Source: an uncultured Campylobacter sp. (lineage in GTDB: Bacteria; Campylobacterota; Campylobacteria; Campylobacterales; Campylobacteraceae). Taken from it: 13,521 nucleotides of DNA. The stretch lies in NCBI RefSeq assembly GCF_937997465.1, contig NZ_CALKTQ010000140.1, forward strand, positions 1-13,521, in the 5' to 3' direction. The notes beneath the pieces were generated by a model that was given only the letters and a program-made list of their open reading frames with translations, was not told the DNA's origin and did no database searches. The position numbers and the translations under genes were made by a program. Each line of letters opens with the position of its first letter. Position 1 is the first letter of the stretch. Below are positions 1-7,127 of this stretch, in pieces.

Positions 1-83
1 TTTTGATTCCATACCTTAAATCCACCCGAAAGCCTCGTTAAAGCTATCCTGCTGTACCATAACTAAAAAATAAAGGGGAATTC

Positions 84-1349
84 ATGTACCGCGTCAAACT
101 ACATATTTGTTTAACTCAGGATATAAAAAATAAGCTTGAGCAGTACGGCAAGATCCCGCCCAGACCGCGCTTTGAACATAAATTTGAGATACTAAAAAGC
201 GCCTGCGACATCCCTGTGCCCATCCCCGACGAGCACCAATACCTAATCATCGCAAGCGAAGATTGCGGGTTAAATTTAACCGAGCTAAAAAAACGTATCG
301 GCGAAAACGGCTTTTTGGCGATTTACGCAAAGGATACCGCAAAGATAACGAGCGAGCAAAAAGAGGCCGCAGATGAAATTTGGCCGCAAGCTGCAAATTT
401 AGACGAGTTCTACTTTGAAAAAGCGCTAAATTTAATCGCCGAGCGCAAAGAGGCGTGGCTACAAAAAACATGGTTACAGACAACGATAAACTCGTCTCCG
501 GATATGATCTGGTTTAAAGATATGGACGGGCTGCACTTAGAGGTAAACGACGCCTTTTGCGAGGTCGTAGATAAGCAAAAAGACGACGTTCGCGGTAAAG
601 ATCACTACTATATCTGGAATATCCCAAAAGAGATATACGAGCAAACGGGCTATGTCTGCGTTCAGACCGAGGACGACGTCGTAGCTGCGCGTAAGACCTG
701 CCTTTTTGACGAGGAGGTTATGCGCGCGGACGGCAAACTAAGCAAGCTAAAAACGTATAAAACGCCGATATTTGACGGCGAGACGATCATCGGTACCGTC
801 GGCATCGCCCGCGACGTGACGAAAGAGTACGAATATCTGCAAAACATCGAGCACCTAGCTCACTACGACCAGCTCACCGGATTAGCAAATCGCAACCAGC
901 TGGACGCATTTTTAGACAAGCTAAAAACCACGCATATGAGCATACTTTATATGGATTTAGATCGCTTTAAGCAGGTAAACGACGAGCACGGACATCAGGC
1001 GGGCGACAAGGCTCTAGTTGCAATTGCGGAGTTGATAAAGGAGATTTTTAACGACGCGATGAACGTACGCATCGGCGGAGACGAGTTTATATCGATATTT
1101 ACCGACGGCGCGAACATGCAAAGCATAGCGCCTCGCGTGCAAATTTTGATTGACCGATTTTTTAAAATTTGTCAAGAAAATCCGCTATTTAGCGGACTAT
1201 CCGTGAGTGCGGGTATAGCAGAAGGACAGATCGGGCACGGCTCGTTTGACCTGCTACTTCAGCGCGCCGACGATGCTCTTTATAGGGCTAAACACGCGGG
1301 CCGCGGCACGTACTGCGTAAATCCCTGGGAGGACTTTGAGCAAAAATAA
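84..1349 (+). CDS. PAS-GGDEF diguanylate cyclase
   Basis: Predicted cytoplasmic enzyme that makes cyclic di-GMP from two GTP. A PAS-like sensor domain lies at about residues 133-247 (INSSPDMIWFKDMDG at its start, the GTVGIARDVT end strand near 237-246). A GGDEF domain follows at about 257-415, with the DQLTGLANR entry motif, metal-binding MDLDRFK near 290-296, and an intact GGDEF signature at 331-335, so it should be active. The RxxD inhibitory site expected nine to six residues before GGDEF is absent, which suggests no product inhibition through that site. Residues 1-125 match nothing I recognise; they could be a divergent receiver-like domain. No membrane segment is seen, so the signal is probably intracellular. 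The start is supported by AAAGGGGA at 72-79, four bases ahead of the ATG. It appears monocistronic. Confidence 0.93.
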   Translation: MYRVKLHICLTQDIKNKLEQYGKIPPRPRFEHKFEILKSACDIPVPIPDEHQYLIIASEDCGLNLTELKKRIGENGFLAIYAKDTAKITSEQKEAADEIWPQAANLDEFYFEKALNLIAERKEAWLQKTWLQTTINSSPDMIWFKDMDGLHLEVNDAFCEVVDKQKDDVRGKDHYYIWNIPKEIYEQTGYVCVQTEDDVVAARKTCLFDEEVMRADGKLSKLKTYKTPIFDGETIIGTVGIARDVTKEYEYLQNIEHLAHYDQLTGLANRNQLDAFLDKLKTTHMSILYMDLDRFKQVNDEHGHQAGDKALVAIAELIKEIFNDAMNVRIGGDEFISIFTDGANMQSIAPRVQILIDRFFKICQENPLFSGLSVSAGIAEGQIGHGSFDLLLQRADDALYRAKHAGRGTYCVNPWEDFEQK

Positions 1350-1466
1350 ATTTACGCTAGCGTTTGCCGGTCGGTAGCTATGCGGCACGAATTTACGGCG
1401 GCTCGTTAGCGTTCATGCGGTTTGGCGGCTGACCGTAAATTTGATATCGCTTCTTATCTTTTACTC

Positions 1467-1493
1467 TAAATTTTATTCAAATTTTGCCGATAT
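1467..1493 (+). promoter_or_regulatory. Sigma-28 (FliA) flagellar promoter
   Basis: TAAA at 1467-1470, a 15-base spacer, then GCCGATAT at 1486-1493. This matches the FliA consensus (TAAA, 15 bases, GCCGATAA) at all positions but the last. Transcription would start near 1500, leaving a leader of about 26 bases that holds the ribosome site AAAAGGA at 1513-1519 ahead of the ATG at 1526. Spacing, orientation and distance to the gene all fit. It places the downstream gene in the late flagellar class. Confidence 0.8.
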
Positions 1494-1525
1494 CGTTAGA
1501 AAGCCAAATTTTAAAAGGATTTTAA

Positions 1526-2653
1526 ATGATAGGCGGCGTAAACGGATTTAACGCAAATGCAAATTTCGATTTTAGCGGCGCTCGCGGGCAAAATTTAAAA
1601 GCGCGCGAGGAAAAAGAAGTGGCGAATTTGATGTCAAATTTGACGGCACAGATTAATTACGATACGGTAAATCCAAGCGAATTAGACTACGACCAACTAA
1701 AAATTTGGGCGGATAAGGTTGGTCCTGAGAAGCTAACGGGTAAAAATTTAAGCATGTGGCTGGGCGTAAAAATGGGGTTTGAAAAGGTTGTGGATGATTG
1801 GCGTAAGGAGCTCGGGCTAAAGCCTGAAGAACCGGCATTTGCAAGGAGGATATTTTCTCTAAGCGGCTACACGAGAGACGATAAAATCAGCATTTGGGGC
1901 AAATTAAACGGGCTTGATCCGAGTACCGACAAAGAAAAAGCCGCCGAGCTAAAAAGCTTCGTAGATAGCACGCAAGCTCTGATCGCGCACGCGGGCGATC
2001 CATCCGATATATTTAGGCAGGACGTCTTTAGCGTGGATAAGTTTTTGAGTAAATTTAACGTGGATCTGGGAGGGTTTGGCACAGGGCTTGGCATGCATAG
2101 CGGCAGCGGCCTGATAATGGACGCCAAGGCCTCAAAGCTGCTGGATTCAGATATGAGCGAGGAGGAATTTAAAGATAAATGGCTCGAGTACGCGGCAAAT
2201 AAAATCCTAGGCAAATACGCAAACGTCAAGATTTCACTCACTGACGGCGCGCTAAATTTCGACCAAACGCCTGCAAAAGAGCGCATTACGCTTCTGGGGC
2301 AAGAGATAGAAGATCGCGTGAGCTACGCGGACGAAGCGAGCAAAAAAGAGTTTTTTAAATTTCTAAAAGACGTATTTAAAAACGGCGAGAGTATCGGAGA
2401 CGCGCTACAAAAAATCGCGCTAAAAAAAGGCGACTTTGACAAAACAGCCAAAGAGGAAGCGCAAGCAGACGCCGCAAAAGAAAAGAAATTTAAACCTATC
2501 CACGCTACTAGTAAAAGCCAAACCTACGTTTACAAGGATATAAAGCGCGAATTTTTCGAGAAATTTATCAAAGCCGAACAAGAAAAAGGAACGGACGTAA
2601 CGAAACTTTTAGAAGCTCTAAATAAAATCCGAAAGCTAGATATAAATGCCTAA
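1526..2653 (+). CDS. Unrecognised cysteine-free protein, predicted flagellar co-expressed
   Basis: I do not recognise the family. The 375-residue product is soluble, has no signal peptide or membrane helix, and contains no cysteine. Its N-terminus (about 1-25) is rich in Gly, Asn, Ala and Phe and probably disordered. The middle has a glycine-rich stretch (GGFGTGLGMHSGSG, 182-195) and the C-terminal third (about 250-375) is charged and likely helical, with many Lys and Glu. The gene lies 33 bases after a near-consensus FliA promoter and has a good AAAAGGA ribosome site. In C. jejuni, sigma-28 controls flagellin and several 'flagellar co-expressed determinant' proteins, some exported through the flagellar secretion system. 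A disordered N-terminus and absence of cysteine are compatible with that route. Export and function are inference; a cytoplasmic motility accessory protein is equally possible. The gene is convergent with the minus-strand operon that follows. Confidence 0.85.
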   Translation: MIGGVNGFNANANFDFSGARGQNLKAREEKEVANLMSNLTAQINYDTVNPSELDYDQLKIWADKVGPEKLTGKNLSMWLGVKMGFEKVVDDWRKELGLKPEEPAFARRIFSLSGYTRDDKISIWGKLNGLDPSTDKEKAAELKSFVDSTQALIAHAGDPSDIFRQDVFSVDKFLSKFNVDLGGFGTGLGMHSGSGLIMDAKASKLLDSDMSEEEFKDKWLEYAANKILGKYANVKISLTDGALNFDQTPAKERITLLGQEIEDRVSYADEASKKEFFKFLKDVFKNGESIGDALQKIALKKGDFDKTAKEEAQADAAKEKKFKPIHATSKSQTYVYKDIKREFFEKFIKAEQEKGTDVTKLLEALNKIRKLDINA

Positions 2654-2714
2654 ATTTGAAGGTGGTGGTTGCTAAGATTATTGCAAGCAAGACAAATTCG
2701 TATATTAGTCCAAA

Positions 2715-2735
2715 TTCGGCTCATAATTAGCCGAA
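2715..2735 (-). terminator. Hairpin between convergent genes
   Basis: TTCGGCT at 2715-2721 and AGCCGAA at 2729-2735 form a perfect 7-bp stem with a 7-base loop, about 100 bases past the end of the minus-strand miniprotein gene and 62 past the plus-strand gene. Read on the minus strand, the stem is followed only by a short TTT, so it is a weak intrinsic terminator at best. It may serve both converging transcripts. Confidence 0.4.
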
Positions 2736-2831
2736 ACTACGCGCTGGATTTACTCGTAAAAGCTAAATTAAATGCTCCAAATTCGGCCTGCCGGCAAATT
2801 TACCCCGCAAAGCCAAATTTTAACGCGCAAA

Positions 2832-2981
2832 TCACATCTCGTAGCTATCCTCTTCGTCTTCGTCGCCGTATTCGTAGTCGTTCTCGTCGTAGTTATAGCT
2901 GTACTTCTCGGATCTCTCGTCGTCAAATTCGGAGTATTCCTCCTCGAGATCTTCCTCTTCGTAGTCAAATTCTTCGCTCAT
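2832..2981 (-). CDS. 49-residue highly acidic, Tyr-rich miniprotein
   Basis: Reading back from the ATG at 2981 gives 49 codons and a TGA. Seventeen Glu and nine Asp make 26 acidic residues out of 49, with only one Arg and one Lys; eight are Tyr, in recurring (D/E)Y(D/E) settings such as EFDYEEEDLEEEY near the start. It begins 16 bases after the MscS gene stop and has a strong AAGGAG ribosome site six bases ahead of the ATG, so it is probably the third gene of the carbonic anhydrase-mscS operon. No cysteine, no membrane segment, and likely disordered. I know no family for it. Possible roles include a cation or basic-protein binder or a regulator of the channel, but these are guesses. The strong ribosome site and unbroken composition argue that it is a real gene. 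Confidence 0.72.
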   Translation of the reverse strand: MSEEFDYEEEDLEEEYSEFDDERSEKYSYNYDENDYEYGDEDEEDSYEM

Positions 2982-2997
2982 TTTCTCTCCTTTAAAA

Positions 2998-4845
2998 TTA
3001 TTTTTTCACTTCTTCGACGTATAGGCTCTGGCTAGGGAAGGCAAATCCAAGCCCGTTAGCCTCTACGATATTCATGATTTTTAGCATCACGTCCTCTTTG
3101 ACGGCCAAAAACTCGCCCCAAACTATCGTCTTTGAAAAGCAGTACACTAGGATATTTATCGAGCTATCGGCAAACTCGTCCACGACGACGAATAAATTTG
3201 ACTTATAGCCCGCCAGATCGTCGATCGAGACGATACCGCGGTCGTATCGGCTGGCCTTTTTCGAGCCCATATCGTCGCCCTTTGCTATGTCCGGATGATC
3301 GATTAGCATCTGTTTGATTTCCTCGACGCACTTTTTGATCTGCTCGGTCGTGGCGCTGTATTCTAATCCGATTAGCATCCTGATGCGTCGTCCCATCTTT
3401 CGCCTACTCCAGTTTCGGATCGGATCGCTAGCTAGCTTGGAGTTTGGCACGAAGATAAGGGCGTTGTCAAAGGTTCGCACGGTCGTTTTCCTAAGTCCGA
3501 TCTCCACGACCGTTCCCTCGATGTCGCCGCACACGATCCAGTCGCCCTGAGAAAACGAGTTATCAAAGAGCAGCATGACGGAAGCAAAGAAATTCGCCAA
3601 AATATCCTTGGTCGCAAGAGCCACCGCAAGGCCGCCGATACCAAGAGAGGCGATGATGGCGCTGACGTTAAAGCCCAGCTTGCTAAGCACGATAAGTAGC
3701 GCGATAACGAAGATGATGAAATAGATGATCTTTAGGATCAAATTTATCACCTCTTTGCGCCCGCTTTTTTTGGTGAGTTCGTTGATGAGCACCATGCCGT
3801 AGCCGTTTAGTACGCTAAGTATGAGCCACGTGACGGCGATAACGAAAGTGATCGCTAGGAAATTTGCAAATTTTATCGGCATCGGAGCGGGATAATACGC
3901 GATCGAGACGCAAATATCTATTGCGTAAGCGATGAGGGTGAGTAGCATCGGACGCTTGATGATCTCTACGATGCGCCCTTTGGTCTGCCTGTCTGAGTCG
4001 TGCTTGACAAAAAATTTCATCAAAGCCCACAGCGTCAGCCTACTAAGTAGCGTCGTAAACGATACGAAAAACAAAAATACGACGAATATGATCGCGGCCT
4101 TGCCGACGTTAAATTTGCTCGTAAACGAGGCCTTTTCGTTGATAAAATCTATCGCGGTTTTTAAATTTAGCTCGGAGATGATGTAGTTTGACGTGAGCAG
4201 CTCGGCGTTATCGCGCAGATAGTAGAGTATCTCTTCCAGCGTCTTTTTGTGTGCTTCTAGCGCGTCTAATTCGCCTTTATGTGCCAAGGCTACTTCTTCG
4301 CTTAGCGAGTCTTTAAAAGCCTTAAACTGTGCGTAAAACTCCGTCTGAAAGCTAAGCAGCGTCTTCTCGACGGTAAGTTTGACGTTTACGGCTTTGCCGC
4401 CCTCCTTAAAGATATTTTCCAAATTTAAAAGCGAGGAGTAAAATAGCTCATCAAGCCGCATACGCTCGAGCTCGAGCATATTTTTGACGTATAAATTTTG
4501 ATTGCTAGAGTTTTTTAGCTTTTTGGTTTTCGTCTCTAACTCTTGCATATCTTGTTTGAAATTTTGTACCTGCTCCTCGTCGATTTCGATTTGCATGACG
4601 AGATAGGGGATCTGCTCGATCAGTTTTTCTTTTTTCTCTAAGACCGTTCTAAAAAGCACGTTTTTGTCGGCGGTTTCGTTGTTTTCGGCCGACTGAGCCT
4701 TGATAACGGCGATCTGCGCGTTTGCTTCGTTTATTTGATTTACGACACTTAGGATATCCGTGGCGTTTAGGTCGTCGATTTTGGTATTTGCTAGTAAATT
4801 TAAGCCAAAGCACAGTGCAAAAACGGCGGCTAAAATTTTTCTCAT
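2998..4845 (-). CDS. MscS-family mechanosensitive ion channel, large form
   Basis: Inner-membrane channel that opens under membrane tension to release solutes during osmotic downshift. At 615 residues it is about twice E. coli MscS. A signal peptide (1-19) is followed by a helical, coiled-coil-prone periplasmic domain (about 25-240), then membrane helices near 249-268, 298-318, 326-348 and 369-389. The pore helix TM3 is at about 393-428, with the Gly/Ala-rich SLGIGGLAVALATKDILANF. The MscS beta domain follows (GDWIVCGDIEGTVVEIGLR, then VPNSKLASDPIRNWS, about 435-480), with the alpha/beta C-terminal vestibule to about 600. The layout resembles MscK/YbdG-like relatives rather than minimal MscS. 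Its ATG overlaps the carbonic anhydrase stop by four bases, so the two are translationally coupled. An acidic miniprotein gene follows 16 bases downstream. Gating ligand and physiological trigger cannot be read from the sequence. Confidence 0.93.
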   Translation of the reverse strand: MRKILAAVFALCFGLNLLANTKIDDLNATDILSVVNQINEANAQIAVIKAQSAENNETADKNVLFRTVLEKKEKLIEQIPYLVMQIEIDEEQVQNFKQDMQELETKTKKLKNSSNQNLYVKNMLELERMRLDELFYSSLLNLENIFKEGGKAVNVKLTVEKTLLSFQTEFYAQFKAFKDSLSEEVALAHKGELDALEAHKKTLEEILYYLRDNAELLTSNYIISELNLKTAIDFINEKASFTSKFNVGKAAIIFVVFLFFVSFTTLLSRLTLWALMKFFVKHDSDRQTKGRIVEIIKRPMLLTLIAYAIDICVSIAYYPAPMPIKFANFLAITFVIAVTWLILSVLNGYGMVLINELTKKSGRKEVINLILKIIYFIIFVIALLIVLSKLGFNVSAIIASLGIGGLAVALATKDILANFFASVMLLFDNSFSQGDWIVCGDIEGTVVEIGLRKTTVRTFDNALIFVPNSKLASDPIRNWSRRKMGRRIRMLIGLEYSATTEQIKKCVEEIKQMLIDHPDIAKGDDMGSKKASRYDRGIVSIDDLAGYKSNLFVVVDEFADSSINILVYCFSKTIVWGEFLAVKEDVMLKIMNIVEANGLGFAFPSQSLYVEEVKK

Positions 4846-5471
4846 TTCTCGACTCCTAGCAGTTTAAAGCTCTTTGTTGCGAAGTTATAGTTGTAGATTT
4901 CGCCCGTTTCTATTATGTAGTGCCAGGCGTAAATTTTTAGCTCCTCGTCTTTAAATTTAGCCTTGACGTCGGGGTAGCTCAGTAAATTTTCAAACGAATT
5001 TACGAGGCTTAAGCGCTCGGTTAGCCACTCTCTTTTTGCGATATTGTCGCCGAAAAGCTTTTGCACGCGCTTTTTTACCGGCTCAAGTAGATCAAGCCAG
5101 CGCTTTACGTTTGGCGTTTTGCTAAATTTAGCCTCATCCATCCATAAAGCCGCGCAGCCGCCGCAGTTGCTGTGCCCGCAGATGATGACGTTTTGCACGT
5201 TTAGCGTTTGCAAGGCGTACTCGATCGCCGACGTCGTAGCCAAAAACTCCTCGCTTTTGCGGTACGGAGGCACGATATTTGCGATATTTCGCACGACGAC
5301 GAGGTCGCCAGGAACCGTGTTTGTTATGAGGCTAGGCACGACGCGCGAGTCGATACAGCCGACAAAAAGAGTATGCGGCGTCTGTTTCTCGCCTAGGCTT
5401 TCAAAAAGCTCCTTGTGCTCTAAAAAATCTTCTTCCATAAATTTGACGGCGCCGTCTAAAATTTCTTGCAT
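4842..5471 (-). CDS. Beta-class carbonic anhydrase
   Basis: Zinc enzyme that interconverts CO2 and bicarbonate, supplying bicarbonate to carboxylases in capnophilic bacteria and helping pH balance. The 209-residue length is normal for the class. Zinc ligands are visible as Cys39 with the Asp41-Arg43 dyad in CIDSRVVPS, and His100 and Cys103 in GHSNCGGC. The NIANIVPPY strand near 62-70 and the ALQTLNVQNVIICGH segment also fit. No signal peptide, so cytoplasmic. The ATG lies 28 bases from a minus-strand TATAAT box; the ribosome site (GGGAAAA) is modest. It is the first gene of an apparent operon with the MscS channel, which it overlaps by four bases. Symbols used for this family (canB, cynT, can) vary, and no cyanate genes are nearby, so I assign none. 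Confidence 0.95.
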   Translation of the reverse strand: MQEILDGAVKFMEEDFLEHKELFESLGEKQTPHTLFVGCIDSRVVPSLITNTVPGDLVVVRNIANIVPPYRKSEEFLATTSAIEYALQTLNVQNVIICGHSNCGGCAALWMDEAKFSKTPNVKRWLDLLEPVKKRVQKLFGDNIAKREWLTERLSLVNSFENLLSYPDVKAKFKDEELKIYAWHYIIETGEIYNYNFATKSFKLLGVEK

Positions 5472-5498
5472 TATATTTTCCCGATAATTTTTTAAAAT

Positions 5499-5504
5499 AT
5501 TATA
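5499..5504 (-). promoter_or_regulatory. -10 box for the carbonic anhydrase operon
   Basis: Read on the minus strand, TGATATAAT gives a perfect TATAAT hexamer preceded by TGA, close to an extended -10. It is 28 bases from the carbonic anhydrase ATG in the 160-base divergent intergenic region. No -35 stands out, which is usual for sigma-70 promoters in Campylobacter. Confidence 0.6.
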
Positions 5505-5631
5505 TCAAAAACGTTTCAAACTTCGTCAAAAAATTTTAAATTGCTTTTCGCGCGTCAAATTCAGCGATTTTTTATATTTTATTTACCTATTTTTGGCTAA
5601 ATTTGCGTCAAAATTTAAAAAAGGAGAAAAA

Positions 5632-6333
5632 ATGAGTTTATATAACAGAAACTATGCAAACTCAAGAGAGCACGAGGTTGCGAGCGAATATTCGCAAAGC
5701 GCGCTTAGCACGTTTATCAAGCAAACCTATCAGCTTTTCGCGGCTTCGCTTTTAGCCGCCAGCGTCGGAGCTTACGTCGGGCTTTATAGCTCGCTAGGAG
5801 CTACGGTAGCGGGCAACTACTGGCTATTTGTGATACTTGAGCTAGGACTTTTGGTCGGTTTAATGTTTGCCAAACGCAAGGCGGGCTTAAATTTGATTCT
5901 GCTTTTTGCCTTTACTTTCGTTAGCGGACTTACGCTTACGCCTATTTTGGGGCGCACTTTTGCGATGCCCGGAGGCGCAGCGATAGTAGCTCAGGCCTTT
6001 ACGCTTACGACGGTAGCATTTGGCGGACTTAGCGTATTTGCGATGAACACCAAACGCGACTTTACGACGTGGGGCAAGATGCTTTTCATCACGCTTATCG
6101 TTTTGCTCGTGGCTGCGATTATAAATATATTTTTCCACAGCCCGGTTTTACAGCTTGCGATCGCTAGCGTGGGCGCGGTTTTATTTAGCGCATATATCCT
6201 TTATGATACGCAAAATATCATCCGCGGCAACTACGAAACTCCAATCGAGGGTGCAGTCGCTCTTTATCTTGATTTTGTGAATTTGTTCGTTTCTTTACTT
6301 CAAATTTTAGGCATTTTTAGTAGAGATGACTAA
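5632..6333 (+). CDS. Bax inhibitor-1 (BI-1/YccA/YetJ) family membrane protein
   Basis: Seven-helix inner-membrane protein of the TMBIM/BI-1 family; bacterial relatives include the pH-sensitive calcium leak channel YetJ and the FtsH-interacting protein YccA. With the start chosen here it has 233 residues: a polar N-terminus (1-25), then hydrophobic helices from about residue 30 to 228. The family's late conserved parts are present, YILYDTQNII at about 187-197 and LYLDFVNLFVSLLQILG at about 211-227, including the paired Asp residues of the pore region (Asp192 and Asp214). The ATG at 5632 follows AAAAAAGGAG at the ideal distance; a TTG 39 bases earlier is open in the same frame but has no ribosome site. 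A weak TATATT near 5573 may be its -10. Its last eight bases overlap the ThiD2 gene. Transported ion and partner are not evident. Confidence 0.93.
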   Translation: MSLYNRNYANSREHEVASEYSQSALSTFIKQTYQLFAASLLAASVGAYVGLYSSLGATVAGNYWLFVILELGLLVGLMFAKRKAGLNLILLFAFTFVSGLTLTPILGRTFAMPGGAAIVAQAFTLTTVAFGGLSVFAMNTKRDFTTWGKMLFITLIVLLVAAIINIFFHSPVLQLAIASVGAVLFSAYILYDTQNIIRGNYETPIEGAVALYLDFVNLFVSLLQILGIFSRDD

Positions 6334-6709
6334 CGAGGAGCGGCTCTACCGCGTAATAGACGCAAATTTAAACCGCTTAAAAGAAGGGCTTAGAGTCGTC
6401 GAGGACGTCAGACGTTACGGCTTTGACGACCTAGCCCTCGCTAAAAAAATAAAAACTCTCCGCCACAAAGCAAAAATCCCGCAAAAGGAATTTATAAAAT
6501 TTCGCGACGCCGCAAACGACGTGCTAAAACCAAGCCTAAAAGAGGAGCAAATTCGCCTAAATTTGGACGATTTGCAAACTGCCAACATCAAACGAGCGCA
6601 GGAAAGTGCAAGGGTTTTAGAGGAGTGTTTTAAACTCGTCGACGTTAAAATTTCCGAGATTTTTAAAACCATACGCTACGAACTTTATGAGATAGAAAAA
6701 GAAATTTAA
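6326..6709 (+). CDS. thiD2: Stand-alone ThiD2-type HMP-phosphate kinase
   Basis: Probably phosphorylates hydroxymethylpyrimidine phosphate to the diphosphate in thiamin synthesis. The 127 residues match the small ThiD2 domain (about 130 residues), unrelated to classical ThiD and often fused to the front of ThiE. The signature LYRVIDANLNRLKEGLRV at about 7-24 is the best evidence, with EDVRRY next and the helical NIKRAQESARVLEECFK near 88-104. No ThiE domain follows, so this is the free-standing form. Databases often label such proteins 'thiamine-phosphate pyrophosphorylase', which would be wrong for this domain alone. The ATG overlaps the end of the BI-1 gene by eight bases and has no clear ribosome site of its own, so translation is probably coupled. 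No TPP riboswitch is seen. Characterised ThiD2 proteins act on HMP phosphate but not on free HMP, which bars toxic analogues. Confidence 0.8.
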   Translation: MTNEERLYRVIDANLNRLKEGLRVVEDVRRYGFDDLALAKKIKTLRHKAKIPQKEFIKFRDAANDVLKPSLKEEQIRLNLDDLQTANIKRAQESARVLEECFKLVDVKISEIFKTIRYELYEIEKEI

Positions 6710-6731
6710 CCCAAATTCAAAACTTTTTTAG

Positions 6732-6737
6732 TATAAT
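6732..6737 (+). promoter_or_regulatory. -10 box for the secG operon
   Basis: A perfect TATAAT preceded by a T-rich stretch, typical of Campylobacter sigma-70 promoters, 33 bases ahead of the secG ATG. The leader would hold the ribosome site AAAAGGA just before the start. No obvious -35. Confidence 0.65.
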
Positions 6738-6770
6738 CGCGACTAATTTTGAAAATTTAAAAGGATTTTT

Positions 6771-7118
6771 ATGGATTCGCTTTTTTTAGTATTGCAGTTT
6801 ATTTTCGCGGTAGTTTTGACGATCGCCGTTTTGCTTCAGAAGAGTTCCTCTATCGGCCTAGGTGCGTATAGCGGTAGCAACGAAAGCCTGTTTGGCGCAA
6901 AAGGACCGGCTGGCTTTTTGGCTAAATTTACTTTCGTTGTGGGCGTTTTATTTATCCTAAACACTCTAGCGTTAAGCTACGTTTACAACACGCAAAGCAG
7001 TAAATCTCTCATAGATAGCGTCGATACTTCGTCGCTACCTGCAGCTCCTGAGGCAATCGTTCCGCAAGCTCCTAATGCCCCTGCGACTCCAGAAGCTCCG
7101 GCAAGCGAGCAAAAATAA
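6771..7118 (+). CDS. secG: Preprotein translocase subunit SecG
   Basis: Small inner-membrane subunit of the SecYEG channel that aids SecA-driven export. Two membrane helices are visible (about 3-22 and 50-70), joined by the conserved cytoplasmic loop LLQKSSSIGLGAYSGSNE and FGAKGPAGFLAKFT. The C-terminal tail (about 85-115) is a low-complexity Ala/Pro/Glu stretch with PEAP and PNAP units, longer than in E. coli SecG but common in Campylobacterota. The start is fixed by AAAAGGA before the ATG. The deacetylase gene follows after nine bases, with its ribosome site overlapping the secG stop codon. Confidence 0.95.
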   Translation: MDSLFLVLQFIFAVVLTIAVLLQKSSSIGLGAYSGSNESLFGAKGPAGFLAKFTFVVGVLFILNTLALSYVYNTQSSKSLIDSVDTSSLPAAPEAIVPQAPNAPATPEAPASEQK

Positions 7119-7127
7119 GGAGCGTCA

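Noticed and set aside
39..65. A second sigma-28 promoter ahead of the diguanylate cyclase, from the TAAA at 39-42.
   Set aside because: Fifteen bases later the sequence reads CATAACTA instead of GCCGATAA, so the -10 element is absent.
2772..3035. Plus-strand open frame of 87 codons that reads as a very hydrophobic membrane protein, and two more frames over the same place.
   Set aside because: It is the antisense of the acidic miniprotein: Glu and Asp codons read backwards give Val, Leu and Phe. It has no ribosome site and runs into the end of the MscS gene; the minus-strand frame has a strong one.
5593..5631. Upstream TTG start for the BI-1 family gene, adding 13 residues.
   Set aside because: The ATG at 5632 has an ideal AAGGAG site, and the extra residues cover that site and show no family match.
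6700..6770. TPP riboswitch or other thiamin-linked control near the ThiD2 gene.
   Set aside because: The ThiD2 gene starts inside the BI-1 gene and no thi-box sequence was seen before either gene; the following gap holds only the secG promoter and ribosome site.
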